Assembly: GCA_002964805.2 (NCBI GenBank)
Contig: PUDQ02000018.1
Location: forward strand, 186,001-250,000
Reading direction: 5' to 3'
From: Trametes villosa
Lineage: Eukaryota > Basidiomycota > Agaricomycetes > Polyporales > Polyporaceae
DNA: 64,000 bases
Below the pieces are notes generated by a model, which ran no database searches, was not told the origin of the DNA, and saw nothing but the letters and a program-made list of their open reading frames with translations. Position numbers and translations under genes: made by a program. Shown piece after piece: positions 11,679 through 23,206 of the stretch; position 1 is the stretch's first letter, and every line of letters starts with the position of its first letter.

Positions 11679-14600
11679 ATGTGGTCCACTGCGCGCGAGA
11701 TAGCGGCGGGAGATGTTGTCATCGCTTGGATGGTGCGCACACCCGCTCGCACCCCCGCTGCCTGCCATCTTACGTCTTCCCTCGCCCACACGCAATGAAT
11801 TTCGCTCCTACCTGCATTCCCGCCGTCCCTGCTTGCCCATCAGACCCGAGACCTCATTCAGCCACTCGTGATCAAGCCAGGCGGCGAACTCAACTCAAAA
11901 TACGGCTACTACCGGCACGACGAGCTCGTAGGCATCCCCTACGGCTCGAAAGTGCGCTCGCGCAACGGCAAGGGCTTCATCCACCTCCTCAGGCCCACCC
12001 CGGAGCTTTGGACGCTCGCGCTGCCCCACCGCACGCAGATTCTGTATCTTGCGGACATTGCCTTTGTCACAGCATGGCTTGACATCCGGCCTGGCAGCAA
12101 GGTCATCGAAGCGGGTGCGTTCGCGTTTTTTCGACATCTTCCGTCATGCACCTCCGCCGGCTTGCCTTCTTGCGTTCTCTTTCCACGGCGCAAACATCAT
12201 CCCAGGCTGCCTTTTGCCTCTACCCCGTCGATGCGCGTCTTGTATGGGCACGGATCCGTGCCCGCAAGGTCCGCTACTCTGCTGCGACGCTCGGATCGTC
12301 GTGTTTCGCCACCGCGCATCGCCGCGCGAGCATGCAAACCGCCAGCGGACCTCCCAGAAAAGGCGGCTCAGCGCACCCAGCTGCGCTGCTTGCATGCGCT
12401 CCGCGTTCAACGGATCCCGCAGCGCGGCGCCCGCCGTGCGCATCCCGCATCGGGGCGGGCTCGCGCCATTCCGGGCGGGGTGCTTCTCTCCGGATCGGGC
12501 GGCGCGTCTGGCAGCGCGCACGCCACGTCCGATAGCCTCGCGCGCACGGCCGTACACCTGCCCGATGCGGCACGCCCGCCGCGGCGGAGACGTGTCGCCC
12601 ATCGCCCGATCCCCCGCCCCCGCGCGCTGCTAATCCTCCCTTCGAGGCCCGGAGCCCCGTTGCGCTCCGCCGCCTGGATGCTCGCATTCGCCTTTGCGCG
12701 ATTGGCGCCTCTTGTGCGCGCAACTTATCTTGCTTTTGATGCTGGCGGTGGTGGTGGGTGGTGGGACGGAGAGCTAACTCCGCCTTTTCCCTTCACGAAT
12801 GCAGGCACCGGCTCGGGCTCGTTCTCGCACTCTGTCGCGCGCACGGTCGGCCCCCGCGGCCACCTCTGGTCGTACGAGTTCCACGAGACCCGCGCTGCCA
12901 AGGCGAGGTGAGCGTATTCCCTGCAGCCCTCCCTACCCCTTTCCCTGGTTCTCCTTTTTACCATTTGTTGGGACATTCGAACCAGCGAGCGAGGCGCGAG
13001 GCGCGGGGTCGGCTGGGGATCCTCATCCGACCCCGCCCGTCGCCGCTCGCGCGCACGCTTTGCCTCTCTGTGCGTCGCGTCTGCGTCCTCGGGCGGGCTC
13101 GAGAGCGCGTCTCAGTGCTTGCCCCGCGGCTCTATGTACGATGTTCGTCAGAGAAACGAGCAGCGGGCGGCGATTCCGCGCTGGATATGTGTTACGGCGC
13201 CGGTGGCTGCGGGGCATGCGACACGCGACACAGGAGGCCATATGCAGGACACGAGATGCAATGCGGTGGCGGGCCCTACGCACGCGCGAGACAGGGAGAT
13301 TGAGGCGGCCGGGGCGGATCTGGCATCTCGGGGGAATTAATCATGGGAGGCACGGTGCTGTGCAATGCTGGTCTTACAGATGTGCCGGCGTAGCGCACGG
13401 CGCACGCGTTGAATGCCACATGTCGGTGGATTCGACGTCGTGCGCGCGTTGGGCGCGATCCAACGCGTCTCTCCGTCGTTGTGCCGCGCGCAGTTCATTA
13501 TGCGTGAGAGATGCGCCGCGCGTTAGGCGACTCATGATTGCGAGAGGCGTCTGTGTGCTGTCTTGTGGTGCTCTGGTGCTGATGTTGCGATGTGAGCGAT
13601 CAGGGAGGAGTTCACGCGGCACGGGATGGACGACGTCGTGACGCTCACCCACCGGAACGTCTGCAAGGAGGGCTTCACCGTCGAAGACACCGTCGACGCA
13701 GGTGCGTTTCGCTTTCCCTCCCTTCTTTTCCGCGTTTATTGATAGTGAAATCGGCTACTTATAGTGTTCCTTGACCTGCCCGCGCCATGGGACGCGGTCG
13801 AGCACGCGAAGAAGGCGCTCCGGGTGAGCTTCCCGCGCTCACTTCGTTATGATTGTGAGTAGACAGGGACTGACGCGCGCTTTGGGCTGCAGAAAGACCG
13901 CGCGACGCGCATCTGCTGCTTTAGCCCGTGCATGGAGCAGGTCATCCGCACCGTCGCCGCGCTCAACAGCGCCGGCTTCACCGGTACGCCCCCCCCCCCG
14001 TTCTCCACGTCGCACGCCGCTTACACGCGGGCGCAGACATCACGATGTACGAGACGCTGCTGCGACCGCACATGGTCGACGCGCCGCCGCCGCTCGAGCG
14101 CGTCGGCGCGGTGGGCGCGCGCCTGCAGCAGGCCGAGGCGCGCCGCGAGGAGAAGCGCCTCCGCCAGATCGCGCACGCGCGCCTCGGCATCGAGCGCCGC
14201 GCGAAGCGCAAGGCGGACGAGGACGGCGATGGGGAGGTGGAGGAGCAGGAGGGCAAGCGGGCGAGGACGGAGGGCGACCAGGCTGGAATTGAGCAGGTGT
14301 CTCCGGAGGACCAGGCGAAGGATGAGGCGGAGGCGCTCGCGGAAATCCGCACGACACAGAGTGCGGCAGCTGCTGCGACGTCTGGGCCTGCGGCGGGCGA
14401 GAAGACGCAGGAGGTGCAGCCTGCAGCACAACCAGAACCAGAGACGGCGGAGCCGCAGAAAATCACGCTCTCGAAGGCGTTCCCGGACGTGCGCGGCCAC
14501 ACGTCGTATCTCACCTTCGCAGTGCTGCTCCCCGTCGTGGCGGCGGGTGGGGCCGAGGGATCTGCGTCGGTGGCGACGGATACGCAGGTGCGTAGACGTT

Positions 14601-14715
14601 CACATGCTCTGCGTTCACCGTATCAAACTCATGGTTCTACTCGTGCACATAGGACATGAAAATGGCGGAGGCAAGTCCAAGCCAGCCCGCCGCACAAGAC
14701 ACGAGTACAGTATGA
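11679..14715 (+). CDS. TRM61: tRNA (adenine-58-N1)-methyltransferase catalytic subunit
   Basis: Eight exons with consistent phase: 11679-11732, 11844-12114, 12805-12907, 13604-13701, 13765-13823, 13893-13983, 14037-14587 and 14653-14715; product 411 aa. It opens MWSTAREIAAGDVVIAWM, followed by the TRM61/GCD14 N-terminal barrel (IKPGGELNSKYGYYRHDEL, LWTLALPHRTQILYLADIAF) and a Rossmann methyltransferase with motif I VIEAGTGSGSFSHSVART, VFLDLPAPWDAVEHAKKAL, CFSPCMEQV and DITMYETLLRP. A charged insertion (about residues 230-330) resembles the long insert of fungal TRM61. Known role: with TRM6 it forms the nuclear enzyme that makes m1A58 in the T-loop of tRNAs, including initiator tRNA. Two introns are abnormally long (12115-12804, 690 nt; 12908-13603, 696 nt) while the other five are 60-111 nt. 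The first splits motif I. Its 3' end converges on RAD4. Confidence 0.9.
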
Positions 14716-14818
14716 TATTAGACGGCGTTCCCGGGCATCGGGCATGTATCATAGCAGCATAATGCATCACCATACGCATCACGATATGCGCCTACTCCCT
14801 CCGGATCGCTGCGACGCG

Positions 14819-17800
14819 CTATTCTGCCACAGCGCGCCGGTACGCTTCCTCCTGCTCGCGCTCCTCCTGTAGCTTCAACGCGCTCTTCGAAGCCCGGGTG
14901 CGCAGAACTCGCGTCGACGCCGGCACCGGAGGCGGGGGCGGACGCGCCCGCGCTCGCCCCTTCTTCGCGGGCGACGGCGCGGGCTGCACCTCGTCCTCAG
15001 AAGCCCCCGCGGCCGCGTCTTCTCCGTCTTCCGCATCATGCTCCTCGGGCGGGCTCTCGCCTTCGGAATCTTCGAGCTCTGCGCGTTTCCGCTTCCGCGC
15101 GCCCCGCGGGGCTCGCTTCGACGGGGCCCTGCCTCGCCCCCGCCCTCGTGAGCTTCTCGCGGGGCCTGCGCTGCTCCTCGCGGCGGCACCGGGGGCAGTA
15201 GAGGTGCCGCTCTGGGACGTGGCCTTGGATGCACGCGTGCGCCTGCCGATGCCACCAGCGGTCTTCTCTTCGGCCGCGCTGGTCAGCGCCGGCGCTGGGA
15301 CAGGCGCAGCGAGCGTGAGCTCCTCGACCGCGTCTGCGACGCCGTCTGCGCCATCGTTGCGCCGTGCAGCCGCCGCCGCGAGCTCCGCCATCGTCTTGGG
15401 CGCGCCGTCCAGCCGGGGCGCGGGGACGTCTGCGACTGCGATGTCTTCCATGTCCATGTCCTCGTCCTCGTTGTGAGCGTCGACGTCTTCTTCCACGCCG
15501 TCGATCACCTGCAGCCTGTCGCCCCGCAGAAGCAGCGCGTCTTCCCGTTCCTGCCGCGCGCGTCCGCCAGCCTCTGCATCCGCGCCACCTCCGTCATCGC
15601 TGTCCGCATCGTCGGCGACCTCGGCCGTCCTGAGCTCGCCCAGCGCAGAGCGCCGTGTGCCCGCGTGCTCGACGATCTCACGCAGGTTCCGGGGGAGAGT
15701 GTATGGCTGCACAACGTCGTCGACGCCTGTCAGGAAGCCGCCTGCTGCGGCCGGCTGTGTCTGCTCCTGCGATAGAGATATGCGCGATTAGCAAATGTGT
15801 ATGTCGATTAGGAGTGGGCGAGGCGAGGGGCGAAAGCCAAATTCGCGGCGTGTGACGGAGGCGCAGACTCAATGAATTTGAAGATCAGGGCGGACACGCC
15901 CCACGCCTTGTGCGTAGGCTTCGCGGCTGGCGTGTCGCTTCCTCCGTCGGGCATACCATCGGACGGGTACTGCATACGGGGACAGGAGATTGACAGCGGA
16001 CACGCACCTCCTCGGCTGGAGCTGCCTTCTCCTTGCTCGTGCTGGCAGCATCGGGCGCGCGGTCGGCGTATTGTTCGAGCAGCCGCTGGCGGATGCGGAG
16101 GCCCTGCACGAGCTTCGTCCACCGCTTAAGCACCTGCTCCTGGCGCTTTGCGCGCCTCTTCGCCTCGGCCTCCTGTTCCGCTTCCCAATAGGCCTGTGGA
16201 AACACATATCTCGGCGTCAGCACGACGAACATCAGAAGATTCGGAGCCATTCATCGGGAGAGCGGAGGCCCGGGACAGAGATGCGGACGGGGAAGGGAAA
16301 GGAAGTGCGCGAAGCACACCCACCTCGAGGAGCGCGCCTTCGTTCTCCGCGGCGACGACGACGCCTGTGACGATAGGGAACGCGCGCCGCTTCTTAAACT
16401 CGAACCCTGTCTACCGCGCAGACGGAGCGTTAGGCCTCAGGCACGACGTGCAATCGGGGTAGCCCGCGCCTCTGGAGACGTACCACTGCTTCTGCATAGT
16501 CGAACCCCAGCTGTCTGGCGAGCTTCGCAGTGCCCTTGTCTATAAATGCGCGCGTTTTGGGAAGGTGCAGGAAGAGCGGTCAGCACCGATCATTTGTCAT
16601 GAGCATAGAGTGAATAGCTGATAGACAGATGGCTTGGGGGGCATGGAAGGGCAGAAGCAGCAAGAGACAATGGCTACTCACAAGGCACATGAGCCGCGCC
16701 GGCGGGAAGCATAGTTGGCACATATAGATCAATGTTCCCGAAGTCGTTCTTCGGCACTCTCCCCTGTAGTCAGCAGCGAGTGAGCATCGTCATATCCACG
16801 TCAAGCAGCGAGGCTAAGTGAGGACTCACGTCGACGACTGGATCGGGCGTGTATACCTCGGTCTGGTGCTCGGCGTACAGACCCTGCATCACGCCTTCCT
16901 CGCTGGCGAAGCCTGCGCCGGGGGCAGACCCGCCTCCCGCGTCCCAGGAAAGCTCGAGCTCGCCAGTACCCTCCTCGCCGTCTGCTACATTCTCAGGCTT
17001 CTTCGAGCTTGATGCGGAAGCCGCGCGTTCGCGCTGGTCTGCGAGCGCCATCTCGATCGCGCGCTTCTTGTTGACGGTGACCGCACGCTGCTTGACCCAC
17101 TTCAGCGGCTGCGCGCCCTCGCGCACCTTCCGCCCCTGGCGCATCCAGTTCTCCGCCGTCTTCAGCTGCAGCACGTTTGCGCGCGGGAATACAGACTCCC
17201 CGCGGAACTTGCCTAGTTCGGTTGGTGGGTCGACGACCTCGTCTCGTTTGAGGTGCCGCTCGAGCACGTAGAGAGGGTGGTCCTTGAAGCCAGCCATGGA
17301 CGTGGGCATGGCCTCTGTCAACTGGTTCGCCTGCAGCTCTTCGTCCTCTTGATCGTCGCGTTGCTATACGCTTCTGTCAGCCCCTCACTGGGCGGCATAT
17401 TGGGGTTCATACTAACCAGTCGGTACGGCCTCCGCACCATGCGCAGTATCCGCTCCCACCACTCCCGGCGGCCCTTCCCGCCCTGTTGCACCTTCGCCAC
17501 CTTCGCGCCGTACTCCCGCGCATACCGCGGCGTGACGTCTCGTGCGTAGCCGTCCTCCTCGAACGCGAGCACGTACACCATGCGGTTCTCCACGCGCACC
17601 GGCCGCCGTCGGTCCGGCTTCGCGTTGGGCGCGTTCGGGTTCGGGGTCGGGTCGAACGCCTTGCGCCGGTTAACGATTACCCGCACGGGGTCGACGGGCA
17701 GCCAGCGTGCGTCGGCGCGCGAGAACACTTCGGTCCAGAAGACGGGAGCCGTTTCCGTCGGGTCGGGTGTGCGTTCTCCTGCAAGACGGTATTAGCAGTG

Positions 17801-19107
17801 ATGGAGTAAAACACACACGGGCCGCTACTCACTGGGTCGCGGTCGCTCAGCTTCGGACGTCGCCGCAGAACCGAGTTTCTGCCCTCTGCTCTTTCGTAGT
17901 CTGATGACGGGCGGCGCCTTCTTCTTGGCCTTCTCCGAGCCGCTCGGCGCAGGGCTGCTCCCGTTCAGCCTCTGTCCGCCACCCGGGAACGGCGTGCGCC
18001 CCCTGGGTGAGCTGACCGCAGAGGATCCTGGTATGCTTACCACCTCCATGTCGTCGTCATCATCCTCGACTACAGATGCTTGCGCCTTCCCTTTCCCCTT
18101 CACGTCTTCGGTCTCGGCCTTCGGCGCCTTCTTCTTCTTCGCGCTCGGCTTCGGCTTCCCGACTCCCGCCTGCCACGGTACGCTTTGCAGGCTGACGACA
18201 AGCCGGGCGGGAATACCAAGGGCACGGCAGAGCGCGGTGAACAGCTGCGCGCTGGTGTCGCGAGACCCGCGCCGCATTAGCGCGTGCTTCATGAGGCTCT
18301 TCACGCTCCGCATCTTCTCTCCGTCGATGCCGTACCGTGCCTCATCGTCTTCTTCGTCGTCCTCTTCGACGGCACGCGCCTTACCCTTGCCCTTCGGATC
18401 GGGTGGGGCGGGCGCCTCGAGCCTGATCGTCTTCTGCACCTCTTCGAATGTGCGCGAGCGGATGTGGCCGGTGGGTACGATCTCGGAGGTGCTCGCCCAC
18501 CAGTCGGCGAGGCGCGTAACTGCGGACTCGAAGAGGCGACCGCGCTTTGCGGGGTCGGGTATGCGCGACTTGTGTATCATTGCGAACGAGTTCTGCAGCG
18601 CGAGCGGAGTGAGGGACATGAGGCGTGCCTGGGAGCGACTTGAGCGGTGCGGAGCATACTGGAACAAGAAACGGAAGGCATGCCTGGAGCAGAGGGTCAT
18701 TGAGCCAGTGGTTGCGTACTTTGGCGTTCATTAACAGCGCAACGGTATGGGCTTTGTGACAATCGAGGCGTACAAGCCGCTCAGCTGCGAGCTGTACCGC
18801 TTTCGCGTTCTTCCTAAGGTGCGATAGGGTTCAGCTTCACAAACAGCAGCGTTGCCTCTGGAAACACGCACTTTAGGTCGCCCTTTTGCTTACCCTTAGT
18901 CTGGATAGTAATCTCAATGTTAGGCTTTTCCTGCGAGCCCGCCTCCGCATCGTGCATGTCGCCATAGTACTCTTTTAGACCTGCGACTGTCTCGGCCTGC
19001 AGCTGGGCAGAGTCTAGCGGAAGGGCCGGCGCTGCAACCTCGACTTCCTCCCAGTCGAAGTCATCCTCGCTTTCCTCTCCCAGAACCGAGCTGTTCTCTG
19101 GGTTCAT
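14819..19107 (-). CDS. RAD4: Rad4/XPC-type DNA damage recognition protein
   Basis: Ten minus-strand exons: 19107-18872, 18813-18684, 18628-17833, 17778-17417, 17363-16830, 16763-16682, 16539-16484, 16410-16324, 16193-16008 and 15766-14819. The product is about 1,138 aa. The N-terminus is acidic (GEESEDDFDWEEVEV). The transglutaminase-like region follows (RLVRLDCHKAHTVALLMNAK, RNHWLNDPLLQ, CRALGIPARLVVSLQSVPW), then BHD1 (FKDHPLYVLERHLKRDEVV, ENWMRQGRKVREG), BHD2 and BHD3 (GRVPKNDFGNIDLYVP, KGTAKLARQLGFDYAEAVTG, RAFPIVTGVVVAAENE). Known role: with Rad23 it detects helix-distorting lesions and starts global-genome nucleotide excision repair in the nucleus. A long charged C-terminal tail (about 300 aa, Asp/Glu then Lys/Arg) is an extension of the family core. 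The intron at 18629-18683 begins GC rather than GT; the last intron (15767-16007) is 241 nt. Confidence 0.9.
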
Positions 19108-20514
19108 GCTTCACAAGCGACCCTTGGCCCGGTGCGAGGAAGAGCGCGACTAGTTTGTAAGGATGCTGAGTCTTGAGCGCGTGCGAGCTCTTGTTTGCAG
19201 ACTTAGGTGCACGATATCTTGTACTTTCTTGATGCCTTGCTGTAGCTTGTCTTGGTTGGTGGGAAGGTGCTTAGTTTATCAGGCAGCAATGAGAGACTCG
19301 TTGTAGACGGTTTCAAGAGGTGAGGGTCATGAAGAGAGACGATCCTCTCCAGCAGCGGGCGAGTCGAGGCCGTCGCCTCGGACCCGGAAGTGACGCAGCG
19401 CGCGAGGTGGCGCTGACTGAGCTAACACGACGTGACCATAGTCTCGTGATACGTGTCACACACTGCGAATCTCTCAGAGACGATCGCGCAGCGCGCACAC
19501 CCTTCGTCTGTCTCAATCAAAGCTGAGGAGGAAATTGACCGAAGTACTCACTGCCGTCAAAGAGCCATCTCTCGGGAGCACGAGGTAGATGCAAGCTAGG
19601 AAGTGTAGCTCGACACAGCTGAAGGACCTGCGGCTGACAAGGCCCTTAAGCCTGAGGCAGTAGCGGCAGTATCGGTGCAGTCGGGTAGCGGCGAAGACCG
19701 TGTTGTGAGAGATGCGAGCTGGGGGTAGAACGGAAAGCGATGGTACTTCGACTGGATACGCGTCGAGACTTTATAGCTGGCCGACTCGGACGCGACTGTA
19801 AAACAATGCTCGATATGGCAAGGCAGCTTCCGAAAGCAGAAAGCAAGAGACGATGACGTCACGGCATGACTGTCAGCGGCCGTGTGGCGGCGGGCGCTTG
19901 CCAGAGTCCGTCGCTGCGGCGACGTCCGGGAGCTCGATCCGTTCTTCCACGTACGTAGCGGTTTACATCAGGGATACTTACCCTCCTCTCACTATGCCTT
20001 GGTCACGATGTCTGTTGCTGGTCAGGTCGCTCTGACAAGGCAAGATCACAGAGGCGAGTCGACTCCTCGGCTAGAGAAAAGCGGATGAATCGCGCCGGAC
20101 ACCAACCGCATGCGCAGGTCAACTGACAATGTCCAGTTTCTATTGCCGAAATCCGAGTGAGTCCACAGCAAACTGCACAACAATTGTGCATGTCTCTGAC
20201 GAGCATCAGTCCAGCATACACGTCTTCCTCTGCTTCCCTATGCTATGAGGATGTCCTCTGTCGACCTCGAAGCAGAATTCATGATAGGGCTGTCGACGAA
20301 GACTACACCGTAAGCGAGCTTCGCTGACGGAAAGCCATAGTACCTGGCGAACTTCATAAGACTCCCGAGTTGATCTAGCGGCAGATGACTGCCCGCTCGC
20401 GCCGTCCTGCAGCTTGACACGGACCGGCGGGCTCCCCCGCTTAGCCTGCCCGCCGTGATACAAATCCTGGGCTCCTTGCACGGTCCTGTAGCCTCTCAAC
20501 TCTGACCTGCGGCC
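19108..20514. other. Intergenic region without a supported gene
   Basis: This 1.4-kb stretch separates the RAD4 start from the GH79 start. Open frames are short, overlap on both strands and show no motif. I see no repeat copy, tRNA or hairpin terminator here. It should contain the promoters of RAD4 (left) and GH79 (right); no clear TATA box precedes either gene. Confidence 0.5.
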
Positions 20515-22303
20515 ATGGCTCCTTCTAGTACCCGTCTCCTGGCTGCCGTGTTGTTTATCGTTGTTTCCATTGGCTTGGTCTCAGCTCTTAACGTCTCCGT
20601 ACCGGTCTTCGCCCCCGACAACTCCCAGCCGCTATCGCCTACCTTGGTCTCCTTTTCTATCGAGCAGGATCGCTGGCCCGAGTGGGTCGGCTCGCAGTCG
20701 CGAAACGAGTTCACGCACAACGCGCTTCAGAACTACGCCGCGCTGACCGGACGGCCTCCCAACATTCGCGTAGGCGCCAACTCCGAGGACCTCACGTTCT
20801 GGTCGCCCACGGTCACGGTCGAGGACAACGCCTTCCCCCCGCCAAACACCCTCACGCCGTATCCTGTAGCGACGAGCATCACCGTCGGAAATGCCTACTA
20901 CTCCCTATCTCGGTTCCTTCCCCGCGGCACCCGTATGACATGGGGTGTCAATCTCGGCGCCGACAACGTCACGAACGCGGTCAACATGGCTAAAGCCATC
21001 GTTGGCGCATTCCGCTCGGCGGCTGTCAGGGCGTCTGGCGTCATCCTTGAGCGCATCGAGGTCGGGAACGAGGCTGACCTGTTCAAGAGCAACGGGTTCC
21101 GCTCTAGCAACTGGACGATACAGGAATACCTCGCCGACTGGATATCTGTTGCGGGGCCTGTCGCCGAGGCTGCAGGAATTCATGGGCGCGGCGGTTCCCT
21201 CACGTTCCAGGGCGCCGCTTTCATAGGGCGGGACTTCACTCCTCGCCAGCTCTTCGCGCTCGGTATACTCGACAGCACGCCCGGCAAGGGAATCTCGGTG
21301 TACGTCGAGCTCCACTCCACTATTCCGTAGCTCGCAGGCACTGAATTGTTACCGTCCACAACAGCATCTCGCAGCATCAGTACTCAGCCGCATTCTGCAC
21401 CGGAGGCGACTTCCAGCTAACCTCGTTCATGAGCAAGACGTCCATCAGAGGGAACCTGACCGTCTTCAACTCCGACATTGCCGCGACGCAGGCACAGGGA
21501 CTCACCTACATCCTCGGGTGCGTCGACGGTTGATGGTCGTCCGTTTGCTTCGTCGCGGCTCACGCCATGCGTTGATATGTATAGGGAAACGAACAGCATC
21601 GCGTGCGAAGGTGCGCCGGGGGTCAGCAACACTGCCGGGGCAGCGCTGTGGGCGATCGATTACACGCTCCAGGCTGCGACTTTAGGCATTAGGGAGGCTT
21701 ACTTCCACGAGGGTATCGGATTCAAGTACAATTTCGTGAGTATGATAGCCCGTCACCGCACATACTAGCAACATCAGTACTGATTCAGAACGGTAGATCC
21801 AACCGGTCGCTCTCAATCGCTCCATAACCGACGGATCCCCCCTCGACCCTCCCGCCCCGCCACACGTGCAGCCGCCCTACTACGCCGGCCTCCTCATCAA
21901 CACACTCATCGGCTCCACCGGGACGTCGCAGATCGTCGAGCTCGCCGTGGACGACCCCGACGTCTCCGGGTACGCCGCGTTCGAGCACGGCAAGCTCGTA
22001 CGCGCCGTGTTTGTCAACCTGCATGCGTGGCTCCAGAGCAGCACTGGCACGCGGCCCTCCGTGCATATCGACTTCGACTTCGTGACGGCGGCGACAGGAG
22101 ACGTGGATGGGTTCCCGGGCAGGGAGGCGACGGCGCGTAGGGTCGTTATCGAGCATGCGGACGATACTGCCGGCGTGACATGGGCTGGGCAGAGCTACGA
22201 GACGGCGAACGCGCGTCCCTCTGGGCCTGTGGTGGTCGACCACGTATCGTTGAGCGAGGGCGTGGATCTGCGGTCTACCGAGGCGATATTGCTCTCCTTC
22301 TGA
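20515..22303 (+). CDS. Secreted glycoside hydrolase family 79 (beta-glucuronidase type)
   Basis: Exons 20515-21299, 21365-21517, 21585-21735 and 21797-22303 join in phase to give 531 aa. Residues 1 to about 25 form a signal peptide (LLAAVLFIVVSIGLVSA), so the enzyme is exported. The catalytic barrel shows the family's clan-A features: the acid/base motif ERIEVGNEAD with Glu186, and the nucleophile region TYILGETNSI with Glu314, reconstructed across the intron at 21518-21584. Substrate-loop residues HQYSAAFC follow the first intron. The C-terminal portion (from about residue 400, YYAGLLINTLIG to the end) matches the beta-sandwich domain that usually closes GH79 enzymes. Known role: removal of terminal glucuronic or 4-O-methylglucuronic acid from arabinogalactan or glycan side chains. 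Length and domain order are normal. Several NxT/S sites fit secretion. The neighbouring P450 converges from the right. Confidence 0.88.
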
Positions 22304-22753
22304 TGCGACGGCATCTCCCTAGCTCACGACCGGATGTACCGCCCCGCAGCGAAGCCCATCGCCTGAAATACTTAGCTACGACCGAGCTGCGAGGCGCCAG
22401 TATGCCCAGCGAACACACAAAGGCCGAGCGCATGGCGCGCCGGTGCGCGATTGAAATCCGAATGAATTTGTGCAGAGCTAGGCTGGCTGGCCGCTAGGCT
22501 AAAAAGGCACTGAGAATGTGGACTGACGGTGTGCTGGTGACTACATACGAACCAGCGAACGTGACAATGCGAGCTATATGCACAGACCCTGGCTTCTCGG
22601 AGCCTTCCCTCCCTCCACCGAATTCCGATTTTGCCTGCGCAGTACTCCGATGTTGGCATTCCGCCTCAACGAGGCTGACGATCAGAAGACCCTATGACGC
22701 ACCTTCGGACACAAGGCTGACCCTCGGATGTCACGCGCCAACCCAACATAGTA

Positions 22754-23038
22754 TGTCAGCCTCCTGCCAGCCTCAGCCCGCCACCCGGGGAATAAGTACT
22801 GTGCCAGGGCGACATCTGCTCTTCATTCCCGTCTTCCACCCTCTGAGACCGAAGATGGGTGGTACATTCTACAAGACGCCGGGTCTTATCGTCCAGCAAG
22901 AGGACGAACATAAAGGTGCGTCCCGGGGGAGGGACTCCGGTCCAGGCGCATACCTTTTCGTGGTCCTCAGGATAAGTACCCACCTGCGCACGGCCTCTGG
23001 GTCGTCGCGCGGGTGGGGAAACCAAAATGCGTTTTCTC
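22754..23038 (+). repeat. Dispersed 285-bp element, copy 1
   Basis: This block recurs at 44842-45125 (same orientation) and at 56359-56645 (inverted). All copies start at tgtcagcctcc, carry two ataagtac boxes about 185 bp apart, a central ggtggtacatt block, and end at ggggaaaccaaaatgcg. One strand keeps an open frame containing FVLLLDDKTRRLV in all three copies; the other contains WYILQD. It lies just 3' of the minus-strand P450, whose stop is at 23207. I cannot tell whether it is a gene remnant, a small noncoding gene or a non-autonomous transposon. Confidence 0.85.
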
Positions 23039-23206
23039 TATCTTCTATCGTCTGTGTATGGGGGCCGGGGTTGCGTGGGTGGTGATGCACTCGCTGGTCA
23101 TCGCTGATATTCCTTCGTATCATGAGATAGTATCGACTGTAGTTCTGAATGGCAACAGTAATTGTACATTCTTGCTTTGTGTGGGGGAATCGTATGCTGT
23201 TCAGGT

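Noticed and set aside
22754..23038. The 285-bp element as a U1 snRNA or other spliceosomal RNA, because of its ggtacttatcc box
   Set aside because: Only a few bases resemble the U1 5' end; no Sm site or U1 stem-loops follow.
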